Under the pieces are notes generated by a model. It searched no databases. It was not told where the DNA came from and saw only the letters and a program-made list of their open reading frames with translations. Below are positions 53,657 through 61,067 of a stretch of DNA of 64,000 nt, piece after piece. Within the stretch, counting starts at the first letter, position 1, and every line of letters starts with the position of its first letter. The stretch lies in the IMG/VR virus record IMGVR_UViG_3300050821_016647, positions 62,001 through 126,000 of that record; one strand, given 5' to 3'. Origin of the DNA: a virus. Made by a program: the position numbers and the translations under genes.

Positions 53657-54219
53657 TAGAGTCTCCCCCGCGACACCTTCCAACGTACCTCGTCGACGAG
53701 TCGATCAAATTCATCCGCGGCGTACAGACCGAGATACTTGGCGATGATCTTTCGCGTTTTTCTTTCGTTGATCTTCTTGTTGGCGATGAGCCACTGCAAG
53801 TCCAAGTCGTCTTTGCCGCGCCAAGCCGCCATTTTCATGGCGGCGATGTACTCGGCACGAGCTACCGGCATTGCCGCGAGGCGGGTCCTGATAGCTTTTG
53901 AAATCACTTCTTCGTAAAGCGGTGCGTATTCGTCATCCCGAATGACGATGTCGACGGGGGCGCCGTTTGGGGCCTTGGTCTGAAATCCGCCGAACGATAG
54001 CGACTTGCCAACAGGCAATTCCTCGATGGGTTCGTAGGCCGCTACATCTACGTCGCCGGTCAAACGGTCCGATCCGTAGAGTTGCATAGCGTAACCACCG
54101 ATGAGGGCGACCTGGACGCGCTCGTCCTTGGCGAGAATGGCAATCTCGGTCGTCGCCTCCGCGAGTACCGCCGGAGCAAGAAACTTGTGTCTGGTTCGGC
54201 CGGTCATCAGGGACCTCAT
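53656..54219 (-). CDS. AbiEii/MNT-type nucleotidyltransferase-fold protein
   Basis: 187 residues from ATG at 54219, overlapping the stop of the winged-helix gene (ATGA). ERVQVALIGGYAMQLYGSDR then TGDVDVA is the G-G-x-A...D-x-D core; VDIVIRDD supplies the third acidic strand. The C-terminal helical part has KMAAWRGKDDLDLQWL, similar to KLKAWRRKDQEDV of the protein at 33038. Coupling to a DNA-binding gene recalls AbiE-type toxin-antitoxin order. Confidence 0.75.
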   Translation of the reverse strand: MRSLMTGRTRHKFLAPAVLAEATTEIAILAKDERVQVALIGGYAMQLYGSDRLTGDVDVAAYEPIEELPVGKSLSFGGFQTKAPNGAPVDIVIRDDEYAPLYEEVISKAIRTRLAAMPVARAEYIAAMKMAAWRGKDDLDLQWLIANKKINERKTRKIIAKYLGLYAADEFDRLVDEVRWKVSRGRL

Positions 54220-54416
54220 TCTTTACGACGGCGCTCACCCGTCGGGTGGTATTTGTCCAGCTCGTCTCTGCCAGCGGGTGTGAGTGCGTATTCGTTTTCT
54301 TGAATTTGGACGTACCCTTTACGCTTCAATCGACCGATAGCACCGCTCACCGTGCGCGAACCGACGTGGCCTCCCTTGCCGGCCCACGGGTCGGTCATCA
54401 TTCGGATATGCGCCAC
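54216..54416 (-). CDS. Winged-helix DNA-binding protein (start uncertain)
   Basis: 66 residues if a GTG at 54416 is used; ATGs at 54401/54398 are alternatives. VGSRTVSGAIGRLKRKGYVQ then ENEYALTPAGRDEL is the recognition helix and wing of a PadR/MarR-like domain. A better-coupled ATG at 54445, overlapping the muramidase stop, is one base out of frame and hits a stop after 16 codons, so the 5' end may be shifted by an indel. Likely regulator of the following nucleotidyltransferase. Confidence 0.55.
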   Translation of the reverse strand: MAHIRMMTDPWAGKGGHVGSRTVSGAIGRLKRKGYVQIQENEYALTPAGRDELDKYHPTGERRRKE

Positions 54417-54441
54417 GCTACGATGGCTTCGAGCTCCGTCA

Positions 54442-55182
54442 TCATGTCGAGGGCGGCCGGTCGGTGGAAGCGACGGGTGAGACAGCGTCCATTCCACGTA
54501 GTTCTTGCATCGTTGCGTCGTCAGGGATGACGTCGAGATCAACGTTCGTGAGGATGCCCGAAATGATGCTCGCCTGCGACCATTGCCAGACCTGCCACGA
54601 CGTGAACGGGTCCCAGAGTGCCGGCTTGTTGCCGTCGAGAGGACGAACGCCGGTTGGACGCGCCGGCCAGAATGGACGCGCAGCGAAGTCCATCAGTCCA
54701 GCTCCGCCAATCATCGACCAGAAATATTGGTCCGAGTAGAGACCTACTTTTCGTCCGCTGAGAGACTCGAGCTTGTTTGCGTATCGGCTGAACCAGTCGG
54801 CGATTTGAGCTTTGCTGCACTTCCACATGGCCCACTGTGACGGATCCGGCCACTCGGCGTCGATCATCGTAGTGAGGTCGCCTTCATTCGAGCCGAGACC
54901 GGCGGAGGCAGTGAAGTGGAGCTGGGCTTGTTCCTCTGGTGCACGACCGGCGGGAAGACCAGGACCGCTCGGGAGCGGGTAGCAGAAGTGATAGCAGCCA
55001 ATAATGAGTCCCTGAGCCCGAGCTCCAGCCACGTTCTTGGTGAACATCGGGTCGGCGTCGAGACCGTCCACCTCGGTGTTGCCGTTGCCGCACTTCGCGT
55101 AAACGAACGATACGCCGGACTGCGCGACTTTGAGCCAGTCAATGGAGCCTTGCTCTTCTGAGACGTCGAGTCCGTAGATCAT
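54442..55182 (-). CDS. GH25 muramidase (lysozyme)
   Basis: 246 residues from ATG at 55182 (ATGA overlap). YGLDVSEEQGSIDW with Asp6, YAKCGNG, GCYHFCYPL, and the catalytic pair in MIDAEW (Asp108, Glu110), followed by GLYSDQYFW and DLDVI, follow the GH25 barrel. The enzyme cleaves the MurNAc-GlcNAc bond of peptidoglycan, presumably as endolysin. No signal peptide, so release through a holin is expected. Confidence 0.85.
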   Translation of the reverse strand: MIYGLDVSEEQGSIDWLKVAQSGVSFVYAKCGNGNTEVDGLDADPMFTKNVAGARAQGLIIGCYHFCYPLPSGPGLPAGRAPEEQAQLHFTASAGLGSNEGDLTTMIDAEWPDPSQWAMWKCSKAQIADWFSRYANKLESLSGRKVGLYSDQYFWSMIGGAGLMDFAARPFWPARPTGVRPLDGNKPALWDPFTSWQVWQWSQASIISGILTNVDLDVIPDDATMQELRGMDAVSPVASTDRPPST

Positions 55183-55556
55183 TTGTCTTTTCCGTATCGG
55201 TTCGGCGGAGCGCCGAGACTTTCGGCCGCTTCGTTGAGGTTCTTGATCGTCATCGGAACAGATCGGAACGCGTAGTGCTCGTCCAGCATGGCGAGCGCCT
55301 TTCGAAGCACCACTCGGAGGTCTTGCTTCCCCCAAAACGTCACCGCGGCGGAGTCATCATCGCCGGGCCGATGCATGAACGGGCCTTGAAGCTGTCGCGG
55401 CTCAGTCGCTGGCAGACCGCGCCCTCTGTCGGCGGCCGGAATGGTCACCGGAAGTTCCAAGTAGAACCGGAGCCCGGTGAAGGTTTGCCCGTCGATTTCC
55501 TTGCCGATGATCTCGACTCGGTCCGTCATCTCTTCCGCGTACACATTGACTCTCAT
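55179..55556 (-). CDS. Conserved phage hypothetical protein
   Basis: 125 residues from ATG at 55556 (ATGA overlap). Order RVNVYAEEMTDRVEIIGK, RFYLELP, HRPGDDDSAAVTFWGKQDL, LRKALAMLDEHYAF is a pattern I recognise from many phages. Function unknown. Confidence 0.8.
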   Translation of the reverse strand: MRVNVYAEEMTDRVEIIGKEIDGQTFTGLRFYLELPVTIPAADRGRGLPATEPRQLQGPFMHRPGDDDSAAVTFWGKQDLRVVLRKALAMLDEHYAFRSVPMTIKNLNEAAESLGAPPNRYGKDK

Positions 55557-56005
55557 GTTTTCTCCTTCTCCAGCTCGGCGAGTTTTGCTTTGAGCGCCCG
55601 TGCTTCGATGAGCAGCTCCGTGCATCGGGCTTGCGTGACGGTCAGCTGCTGGAACATCGCTCCATACTGCCGCTGGAGACTCACGATGTCGTGAACGAGG
55701 GGAGCGCCGACCGGGACCACTTCGAACGAATGGGTCGGATAGTTCTTGCGGAGATACTCGGCTTCGGACAGGGCGTCGGCGAAGGGCAGCTCGTCCGGCT
55801 TCCATTCCTGTTCGGCTTTTTCGTCGTCGTAGCGTATCGTCCACCGTGTCTGGCGGATGCGATAGAGCTTGACCGGTTCGGTCGGTCGAGGCGTGCCGCA
55901 GAATCTACAGACCTTGTGGTCTTCCTTCGCGGTGCCCGTCCAGCCCTTGCACTCGGGGTTCAAGCAGTCGAAGCCAGGGAGGAGGATGCCGTCGGAGGAG
56001 GTCAT
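55553..56005 (-). CDS. Zinc ribbon plus coiled-coil protein
   Basis: 150 residues. CLNPECKGWTG and CRFCGTPRP form an N-terminal ribbon, then a beta part and a C-terminal coiled coil. First leftward gene of its group, divergent to the HNH gene at 56089. Function unknown. Confidence 0.7.
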   Translation of the reverse strand: MTSSDGILLPGFDCLNPECKGWTGTAKEDHKVCRFCGTPRPTEPVKLYRIRQTRWTIRYDDEKAEQEWKPDELPFADALSEAEYLRKNYPTHSFEVVPVGAPLVHDIVSLQRQYGAMFQQLTVTQARCTELLIEARALKAKLAELEKEKT

Positions 56006-56066
56006 GTGCTAGACTCCTCGGCGAAATTGGAAATACCCCGCAGCGCGCGAACGCCCGGGGCACGGC

Positions 56067-56083
56067 GGGTCTTAGGAGGACCC
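56067..56083 (+). promoter_or_regulatory. Hairpin that encloses the ribosome site of the HNH gene
   Basis: GGGTC (56067-56071) and GACCC (56079-56083) form a 5-bp stem; the 7-base loop contains TTAGGAG, the likely ribosome site for the ATG at 56089. It may limit translation of the endonuclease. Confidence 0.4.
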
Positions 56084-56088
56084 ACGCG

Positions 56089-56517
56089 ATGGAGATTACA
56101 CTCGAACTCGCAGAGTCGCTCATAGAAAAGTTCCTGCCGTACATCGACATCAACGGGCCCTTGATGCCAGGAATGTCGACGAATTGTCACACGTGGACAG
56201 GAGGCAGCGGAGGAAGATCGGATAGGTACGGGCGCATTCCTGTTGGTCACGTGGACGAGGTGCTCGTTCATAGATTGTCCTGGGTTTTGAACCGCGGACT
56301 GATCCAGGATGGGTTGTTCGTGTTGCACAGGTGCGACAATCCACCGTGTGTCAGGAAGGAGCATTTTGACTGTCGCAGCGAGATGGTCCGACATCAGAGA
56401 ATTGGCGAGGGACGTCGAGTCCAAGATGACGAACTCAGAAGTGGGACCTCCAACGCTTCCAGGCAAAAAATCCTAGAAAGCCTCCAACCAATCCGCCCCA
56501 GACCATCGAAGTCGTAG
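56089..56517 (+). CDS. HNH homing-type endonuclease
   Basis: 142 residues, the only rightward gene between 42 and 64 kb. VHRLSWVLNRG then LHRCDNPPCVRKEHF is the HNH_3 core with His, the second His pair and zinc Cys. Residues after it (RRVQDDELRSGTSN) are less typical. Its last 80 bases overlap the end of the transglycosylase gene on the other strand, so it looks like an inserted selfish gene. Confidence 0.75.
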   Translation: MEITLELAESLIEKFLPYIDINGPLMPGMSTNCHTWTGGSGGRSDRYGRIPVGHVDEVLVHRLSWVLNRGLIQDGLFVLHRCDNPPCVRKEHFDCRSEMVRHQRIGEGRRVQDDELRSGTSNASRQKILESLQPIRPRPSKS

Positions 56518-57193
56518 ACGGAAAGATGCCACCGGCCAGATCGATTTGCGTTTGGATGTAATTCCACAAGTCTGGGTGGTTGTTCTGAGCGTTAGTGATT
56601 GCGGTTTGTAGGTCGCCCAGCGTAATCGAGCCTTTTCCGTCAGGATCAAGACTCGTATTGCTCGAATACCAAGGGTCGCCAGACTGGGAGATGACGAATG
56701 AACTCGACTCACCGGGTTGGAACGTAGCCGGGAGGAAGTTCAATTGGTAAAGTTCGGCACCACTGATAGAGCCGAGTCCGTACTTGGTGAGCCAATTTTG
56801 GAAGTATGCGAACACGTATGGAAGCTGTGCGCTTACCGTAAGCTGAGTGTATTCGTCGACCGTCATGTCTCCGAGGAAGTTCTGACTTCCAGGGCATTGC
56901 TGGTTCAAACCTACGCAGCCGATAGAATTTTGAGCCGATGGGTTGAACCCACTCTCACTGATGAGCAGGCCGGCGACGTCTCCTGGGTCCGCTCCTATTG
57001 CTTGACACCCAGCTACGAAGACGCTCGCCCAGCCGGTGTCGAAGTAGTCCGGTGGCGAGTAGCTCTGCCCGAGGCCCCGTAGGCGACGCCGCGTGGGCCG
57101 GTTGAGAATCGAGACCGGCTGTCGCGTCTTGGCCGGAGACCAGATGCGGCCGGCGGGCGAGGGGTGCGGGGCGTGGAAGTCGTAGAAGTGCAT
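56435..57193 (-). CDS. Membrane-anchored lytic transglycosylase / lysozyme-like protein
   Basis: 252 residues. Basic N-terminal region with Arg-rich patch, then a soluble lysozyme-fold domain: CQAIGADPGDVAGLLISESG with the putative catalytic Glu80, then CVGLNQQCPGSQNF. The last 24 residues form a membrane helix with a basic end (SMVWGGLVGGFLGFFAWKRW). Such C-terminally anchored hydrolases act in virion membranes of internal-membrane phages, or in host envelopes. Third wall hydrolase of the window. Confidence 0.7.
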   Translation of the reverse strand: MHFYDFHAPHPSPAGRIWSPAKTRQPVSILNRPTRRRLRGLGQSYSPPDYFDTGWASVFVAGCQAIGADPGDVAGLLISESGFNPSAQNSIGCVGLNQQCPGSQNFLGDMTVDEYTQLTVSAQLPYVFAYFQNWLTKYGLGSISGAELYQLNFLPATFQPGESSSFVISQSGDPWYSSNTSLDPDGKGSITLGDLQTAITNAQNNHPDLWNYIQTQIDLAGGIFPSTTSMVWGGLVGGFLGFFAWKRWRSHF

Positions 57194-57209
57194 AGCTCGA
57201 AGTCTACCG

Positions 57210-57680
57210 CTACTTGCGGCGCGCGGCGTGGCTTTCCATGACGCGTCTGATGCCGCCCATTCGCCGTCGCTCGGCCTTGTCTTCTTTCTCGCCTTTTTGA
57301 GTCGGCTCGTTCAGCGCGAGCTGTATTTCCACGATAGCCCGAGCGTCGTTGACGTAGTTCTCGGCGCAGCGTGCCTCCTCCGGCGTCCGGAGCCCGAGCT
57401 GGTCGAGTGGGACGGGTGGGTCTTGTCGTACGAAGAGCGGAGCTTCGGCGGTGCCGAGGCCCATCACAGCGTCAACAAGACGGTCACCGGCCGGCGGTTC
57501 GAGGGAGCCTGGTGGGTCCCATCGAGCTTCTTTTCCAGCTTCAAGTCTGTCGGCGAGTGCTTCAGCGCGGGAGATGACGCTGTCGTGATAAGCGTCCGTC
57601 TCTCCCTCTTCAGCTTCAAAGTAGGCTTTGTTGTTGTAGATGACGAGGACCGCTCGTTGGATAAATTCGGCGCGTGTCAT
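57210..57680 (-). CDS. Hypothetical protein
   Basis: 156 residues. TRAEFIQRAVLVIYNNKAYF start, helices and a basic C-terminus (KEDKAERRRMGGIRRV). Familiar from other phages but without a known role. Confidence 0.75.
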   Translation of the reverse strand: MTRAEFIQRAVLVIYNNKAYFEAEEGETDAYHDSVISRAEALADRLEAGKEARWDPPGSLEPPAGDRLVDAVMGLGTAEAPLFVRQDPPVPLDQLGLRTPEEARCAENYVNDARAIVEIQLALNEPTQKGEKEDKAERRRMGGIRRVMESHAARRK

Positions 57681-58039
57681 GCAACCCCCTGAGCAATCTT
57701 CCGGAGAGTGTCTCGGTGTTGGCCGTCGTTATTGTCGAGACTCTTCTCGGCTAGCTCACGCACCCTCTTCAGCTCGGCACGGAGCGACGCTTCGGTGTTG
57801 TCCACTACCGCGGGAGCTACTCGCAGGTCCGCCGCGAGCTTGACCTCGACGATTTGCCGCGCGCACGGTCCGCAAACGCTGTAGTTGATAGAGAAGACCG
57901 ACTTTTTGCTGGTGTCCCAGATGAGACCTTTGGTGCACGAGATGTGAATCTCGTGTGTGGCCTGCTCCTTCGCGCATGTCATGCAGAGCGAGACGTTATC
58001 GTCGAAGGGACCATTGGCGGTTTCACTGGGCTTCTTCAT
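57677..58039 (-). CDS. Cys-containing hypothetical protein
   Basis: 120 residues from ATG at 58039 (ATGA overlap). SLCMTCAKEQATHEIHISCT and VCGPCARQIVEVKL give a four-Cys zinc site; the C-terminus is helical. Function unknown. Confidence 0.7.
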   Translation of the reverse strand: MKKPSETANGPFDDNVSLCMTCAKEQATHEIHISCTKGLIWDTSKKSVFSINYSVCGPCARQIVEVKLAADLRVAPAVVDNTEASLRAELKRVRELAEKSLDNNDGQHRDTLRKIAQGVA

Positions 58040-58158
58040 GGCTTCCTCTCGAACACCTTCGCCAGCGCCGCGCTCTTGCGCTTCTCCTGCTCGACCTCGG
58101 CCTTGTGACCGAGCCAGCCGATGAGAGCCCCGAGGGCGAAGCAGAGGGCGAGGGTCAC
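58036..58158 (-). CDS. Short membrane protein
   Basis: 40 residues from GTG at 58158 (GTGA overlap). One membrane helix (TLALCFALGALIGWLGHKAE), then a charged helix. Possible spanin- or holin-like small protein, not assigned. Confidence 0.6.
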   Translation of the reverse strand: MTLALCFALGALIGWLGHKAEVEQEKRKSAALAKVFERKP

Positions 58159-58310
58159 GGTCCACCTACGATGTCGTGCGGACGGTATTGTGGCGTGTTG
58201 AAGTACGCCCAAGCGTGTCGGATGGGAGTTTGCAACATCTTGATTGCCGTAGACCACCATCGACGGTTCCTACGACGCAGTTTTTGAAGTCTACGGCGGG
58301 CTTTGTTCAT
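58155..58310 (-). CDS. Short basic protein
   Basis: 51 residues from ATG at 58310 (ATGA overlap). Arg-rich (NKARRRLQKLRRRNRRWWS). Nucleic-acid binding is possible. Supported by coupling. Confidence 0.55.
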   Translation of the reverse strand: MNKARRRLQKLRRRNRRWWSTAIKMLQTPIRHAWAYFNTPQYRPHDIVGGP

Positions 58311-58597
58311 CTCGTGCTCACCCTCACGCCTGTCCGCGTCGCTGCGTAGAGTGTCCGGTGCTCGTTCGGCTGGCGGGACCTCTCGACGAATCCGAGCTTC
58401 ACGAGCCCTTTGACGACTTTGCCCGCTGGGCGCGCGAAGGGGCACGAGCAGTTGCTACTTCTCTTGTTACTGTTGATACCCCAGAGCGAGTCGCCGAGGT
58501 TCGCGCACGAGATTGGCCCGTGCGCAACGATGAGCTTGAGGGCGGCGAGTTGGGTGGCCGTCATGCGACGCCTCGTTGCAGACCGGTGCTCACTCAC
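58307..58597 (-). CDS. Winged-helix-like DNA-binding protein
   Basis: 96 residues from GTG (GTGA overlap). TATQLAALKLIVAHGPISCA, then VVKGLVKLGFVERS and TLYAATRTG outline a winged helix with a Cys-containing insertion (NCSCPF). Probably a regulator. Confidence 0.6.
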   Translation of the reverse strand: MSEHRSATRRRMTATQLAALKLIVAHGPISCANLGDSLWGINSNKRSSNCSCPFARPAGKVVKGLVKLGFVERSRQPNEHRTLYAATRTGVRVSTR

Positions 58598-58854
58598 ACC
58601 CTCCCCTCGCGCTTCGCCTGCTCGTTCGCGTCGTACTCAGCTTTGAGCCGTACGCGCCTCAGGACCGTGTACTCCTTCATCCACCGATAGACGCTCGCGC
58701 GGATGACGTTGAGCTCCTCGGCGGCTTCAGTGACGCTGCCGTTGTTGTTGCGAAGTGCTGCGGCGACGATGCTGATGGCCTCGTCCTTGGCGTCGTCGTC
58801 GCCCGACTTCGCCAAGGCGAACAGCGCGGAGAGGCGCGGGTTGCCGGACGGCAC
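58594..58854 (-). CDS. Fis-type helix-turn-helix protein
   Basis: 86 residues from GTG. GSVTEAAEELNVIRASVYRW is a Fis/NtrC-type HTH motif (residues 39-58), then a basic helix. Likely a DNA-binding regulator of the 60-57 kb operon. Confidence 0.65.
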   Translation of the reverse strand: MPSGNPRLSALFALAKSGDDDAKDEAISIVAAALRNNNGSVTEAAEELNVIRASVYRWMKEYTVLRRVRLKAEYDANEQAKREGRV

Positions 58855-58855
58855 G

Positions 58856-59986
58856 TCACTTCTCCCCTGTGAGTCGTGCGAGAGGTACCGTAACGGGCAG
58901 CGGACGATCTCGAGCGTCGAGCTTCGCGCGCATCTTGCTTAGTTCGATACGGGCAGCTTCGGCGTGGAGACTGTCGGAGACCTTCGAGAGGTACTGTCGA
59001 AACTCAGCACTGTAGAGGGGCTCTTTCGACAGGCCGTACAACTTCACGCCCATCTCGTTGAGCGCGGCGCTCGGGACGTGACCGGAGACCTTCACTGGTG
59101 GGGGAAGGTCACTTGGTACGAGTGAGTCGAGAAACGGTGCAGGCACGGTCGGTACCGCCGCCGGCACGGGCGGCATAGGCTCCGCGTGGAAATCGTTGAT
59201 GTTCGTTCCGTTTTGCTTGCGCAGACCCAGACCCTCGGGAGCCGGCTGCACATCAGGAAACGCGGGTCGAGTCGGCGCATTTTTGCCGAGCCAGATGGCC
59301 GCGATGCCACCGCTCGGATGCATCTCGATGACGGCATCGTTACCGGTGCCGTAGCGTCGACGCATGGCGACGTGATCGGTCACATGGATCGAGGAGTACG
59401 CCCACGCATTCTGACCGGACTTGCTAGAAGTCTCGTAAGCCGCATCGGATTGCGCACGCTTGTAGGCGGCGTTGCGCGCTGCCGACTCGCCTTCGAGCAA
59501 GAGTCGCTCTTTGCTGTCTTCGGCAGCCAACGGAGACAGAGCCAAAGCAACCGCTCCTTCCTTCACAGGCTCACCAGGCTCCTGCGCTTTGACGAACTCG
59601 GCCGCCTTCTGCTCGATGCCCAGTCGAGCCTGTAGACCCTTCAGGAACTCGCTCCCAGGCCCTTCGTCGACTGGCGCGTACTCAGGAAACGCCTCGGTCG
59701 TCGGCTCACCCTCGCCGGACCAGACCGCCCAGACGCCGTCCTTGTGCGTGACAGCGGCCGTCTCAGGTAGCTTGTAGAAGCTCCTGATGTAGGAGACCTC
59801 ACCGCCAACCTCTGTGACCTTCTTGGTCGTTTCGGCGTCCGCGGAGTCGATCTGGAGAAACTGCCACTTGCGCTTTTTGGCGATGACGCGAACGTGGGCC
59901 ATCACGCCGAGCGTCTGTTCAACATGAAATTCTTTGCCGGTAACGGTCGGGTCGGTCTTGTCTTCGGGGAAGATTTCGGTGGTCAT
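58856..59986 (-). CDS. Hypothetical protein, 376 residues
   Basis: A large protein without recognised motifs. Repeated segments (AVTHKDGVWAVWSGEGEPTT and AVIEMHPSGGIAAIWLGKN) each pair a strand with a Trp-containing turn, suggesting a duplicated beta domain. Pro-rich linkers connect them. The start follows AAGACGACC at 59986, near a TAATACGCGTGT motif. Confidence 0.75.
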   Translation of the reverse strand: MTTEIFPEDKTDPTVTGKEFHVEQTLGVMAHVRVIAKKRKWQFLQIDSADAETTKKVTEVGGEVSYIRSFYKLPETAAVTHKDGVWAVWSGEGEPTTEAFPEYAPVDEGPGSEFLKGLQARLGIEQKAAEFVKAQEPGEPVKEGAVALALSPLAAEDSKERLLLEGESAARNAAYKRAQSDAAYETSSKSGQNAWAYSSIHVTDHVAMRRRYGTGNDAVIEMHPSGGIAAIWLGKNAPTRPAFPDVQPAPEGLGLRKQNGTNINDFHAEPMPPVPAAVPTVPAPFLDSLVPSDLPPPVKVSGHVPSAALNEMGVKLYGLSKEPLYSAEFRQYLSKVSDSLHAEAARIELSKMRAKLDARDRPLPVTVPLARLTGEK

Positions 59987-59997
59987 GGTCGTCTTTC

Positions 59998-60010
59998 GTA
60001 ATACGCGTGT
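59998..60010. promoter_or_regulatory. GTAATACGCGTGT motif
   Basis: Same 13 bases as at 13738-13750, and similar to 6484-6498 (minus strand). It lies in the 43-base gap between two leftward genes, but in the opposite orientation. Possible operator or phage promoter. Confidence 0.3.
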
Positions 60011-60029
60011 GTGCAGTCACACTCAAGGG

Positions 60030-60401
60030 CTATTTCTTGCGTGCCGGTGCCTTGGCGGGCACGGCGGCGAGCTGTGCACCGCCGCTGCGAGCGGTCTGCC
60101 GTTTGACCATCTCGGCTCGAATTTCCTTCAGCGTGTCGATGGCCTCGTCGACGTCCTCGATAGAGAGCGCGATGGCGACGTCCTTCGGATCGCCTTTGGG
60201 GTCATCGTTTTCTTCGATGACGAGAACCTCGTCGTGTGCCGGACTCTCGGCGTCCGCTTCGACCGGGTGGATCTCGAAGACGAGACCGTTCTCGGTCTCC
60301 CAGGACTCGATGCCGTCGTCCTCTTCGTCGTCGAGGCCCTCTTCCTCTTCCTCATCCTCATCGTCTTCAGGCTCATTGGGATCATCCAGCACGTCACTCA
60401 T
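60030..60401 (-). CDS. Highly acidic protein
   Basis: 123 residues from ATG at 60401 with GGAG upstream; a further in-frame ATG at 60488 overlaps the previous stop. The first 50 residues are mostly Asp and Glu (EDDEDEEEEEGLDDEEDD), then a small helical domain and an Ala/Lys tail. Possibly a DNA mimic or chaperone for basic proteins. Function unknown. Confidence 0.7.
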   Translation of the reverse strand: MSDVLDDPNEPEDDEDEEEEEGLDDEEDDGIESWETENGLVFEIHPVEADAESPAHDEVLVIEENDDPKGDPKDVAIALSIEDVDEAIDTLKEIRAEMVKRQTARSGGAQLAAVPAKAPARKK

Positions 60402-60484
60402 GGCGTTCTCCTTCGGTCGGACCCAGCGGTAAAGCCGGGCGGTAGTGTACGGCAAATGAACATCAGCGCGGCGTCGCAGGTGCG

Positions 60485-60814
60485 TCATGCTCTCTTCCGT
60501 GTTCGTGTTCCTGGCATCTGCGGTACGCGCGGAGGGACACGTAGCTCCCAGCGGAGGTTCTTGACGTTCGCGTTGTGCTTGTCGCCGTCGAGGAACGTGC
60601 AGCGATAACGCAGCGACGGACGCGGGCTAACGAATGCTTCGAGTACGACGACGCCGACTCTCCGGTCGTGCGCCTTGCCGTCGCGAATGAGACGTACGCG
60701 TTGGAAGCCGTAGTTGGCGACGGCAGCGATGCGCAGGCCCGTGAGCTTGCTTCGTACGAGGCCCTCGTTGGAGACCTCGTAGGCGGGGAAGTCGAGGATG
60801 GTGCGCCAGATCAT
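60485..60814 (-). CDS. NUMOD4/HNH-type homing endonuclease
   Basis: 109 residues from ATG at 60814 with GGAGG upstream. WRTILDFPAYEVSNEGLVRS is the NUMOD4 module; VVVLEAFVSPRPSL and FLDGDKHNANVKNLRW form an HNH-like part with the Asp-Asn residues. DNA-binding and cleaving free-standing element. The C-terminal extension is basic. Confidence 0.75.
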   Translation of the reverse strand: MIWRTILDFPAYEVSNEGLVRSKLTGLRIAAVANYGFQRVRLIRDGKAHDRRVGVVVLEAFVSPRPSLRYRCTFLDGDKHNANVKNLRWELRVPPRVPQMPGTRTRKRA

Positions 60815-60842
60815 CTGGCCTTCCTCCACACGTATGAGTGTG

Positions 60843-61067
60843 TCATCGCCCGTCGACCGCTTTCCGCCACCGCCGGTCGAGGTCCGCGGCGATCCAGTTG
60901 AGGTGGGTGTAGTCGTCGATGGTTTTGGCGCGAGTGCTTTCTCTACGGCAAAGCGCCGCGAGGTCACCGAGCAAGCGGGGACTCAGCTCGGGTGCTGGTT
61001 TCACTGGCGCTGGTTTCACTGGCGCCGCTTTGGTGACGGGCAGCTGCGGGAAGGCGTAGTCTTTCAC
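60843..61067 (-). CDS. Hypothetical protein with PVKPA repeats
   Basis: 74 residues. KAAPVKPAPVKPAPE repeats precede a helical domain (SPRLLGDLAALCRRE, then THLNWIAADLDRRWRKAV). Coupled to the lipoprotein gene upstream. Function unknown. Confidence 0.65.
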   Translation of the reverse strand: MKDYAFPQLPVTKAAPVKPAPVKPAPELSPRLLGDLAALCRRESTRAKTIDDYTHLNWIAADLDRRWRKAVDGR

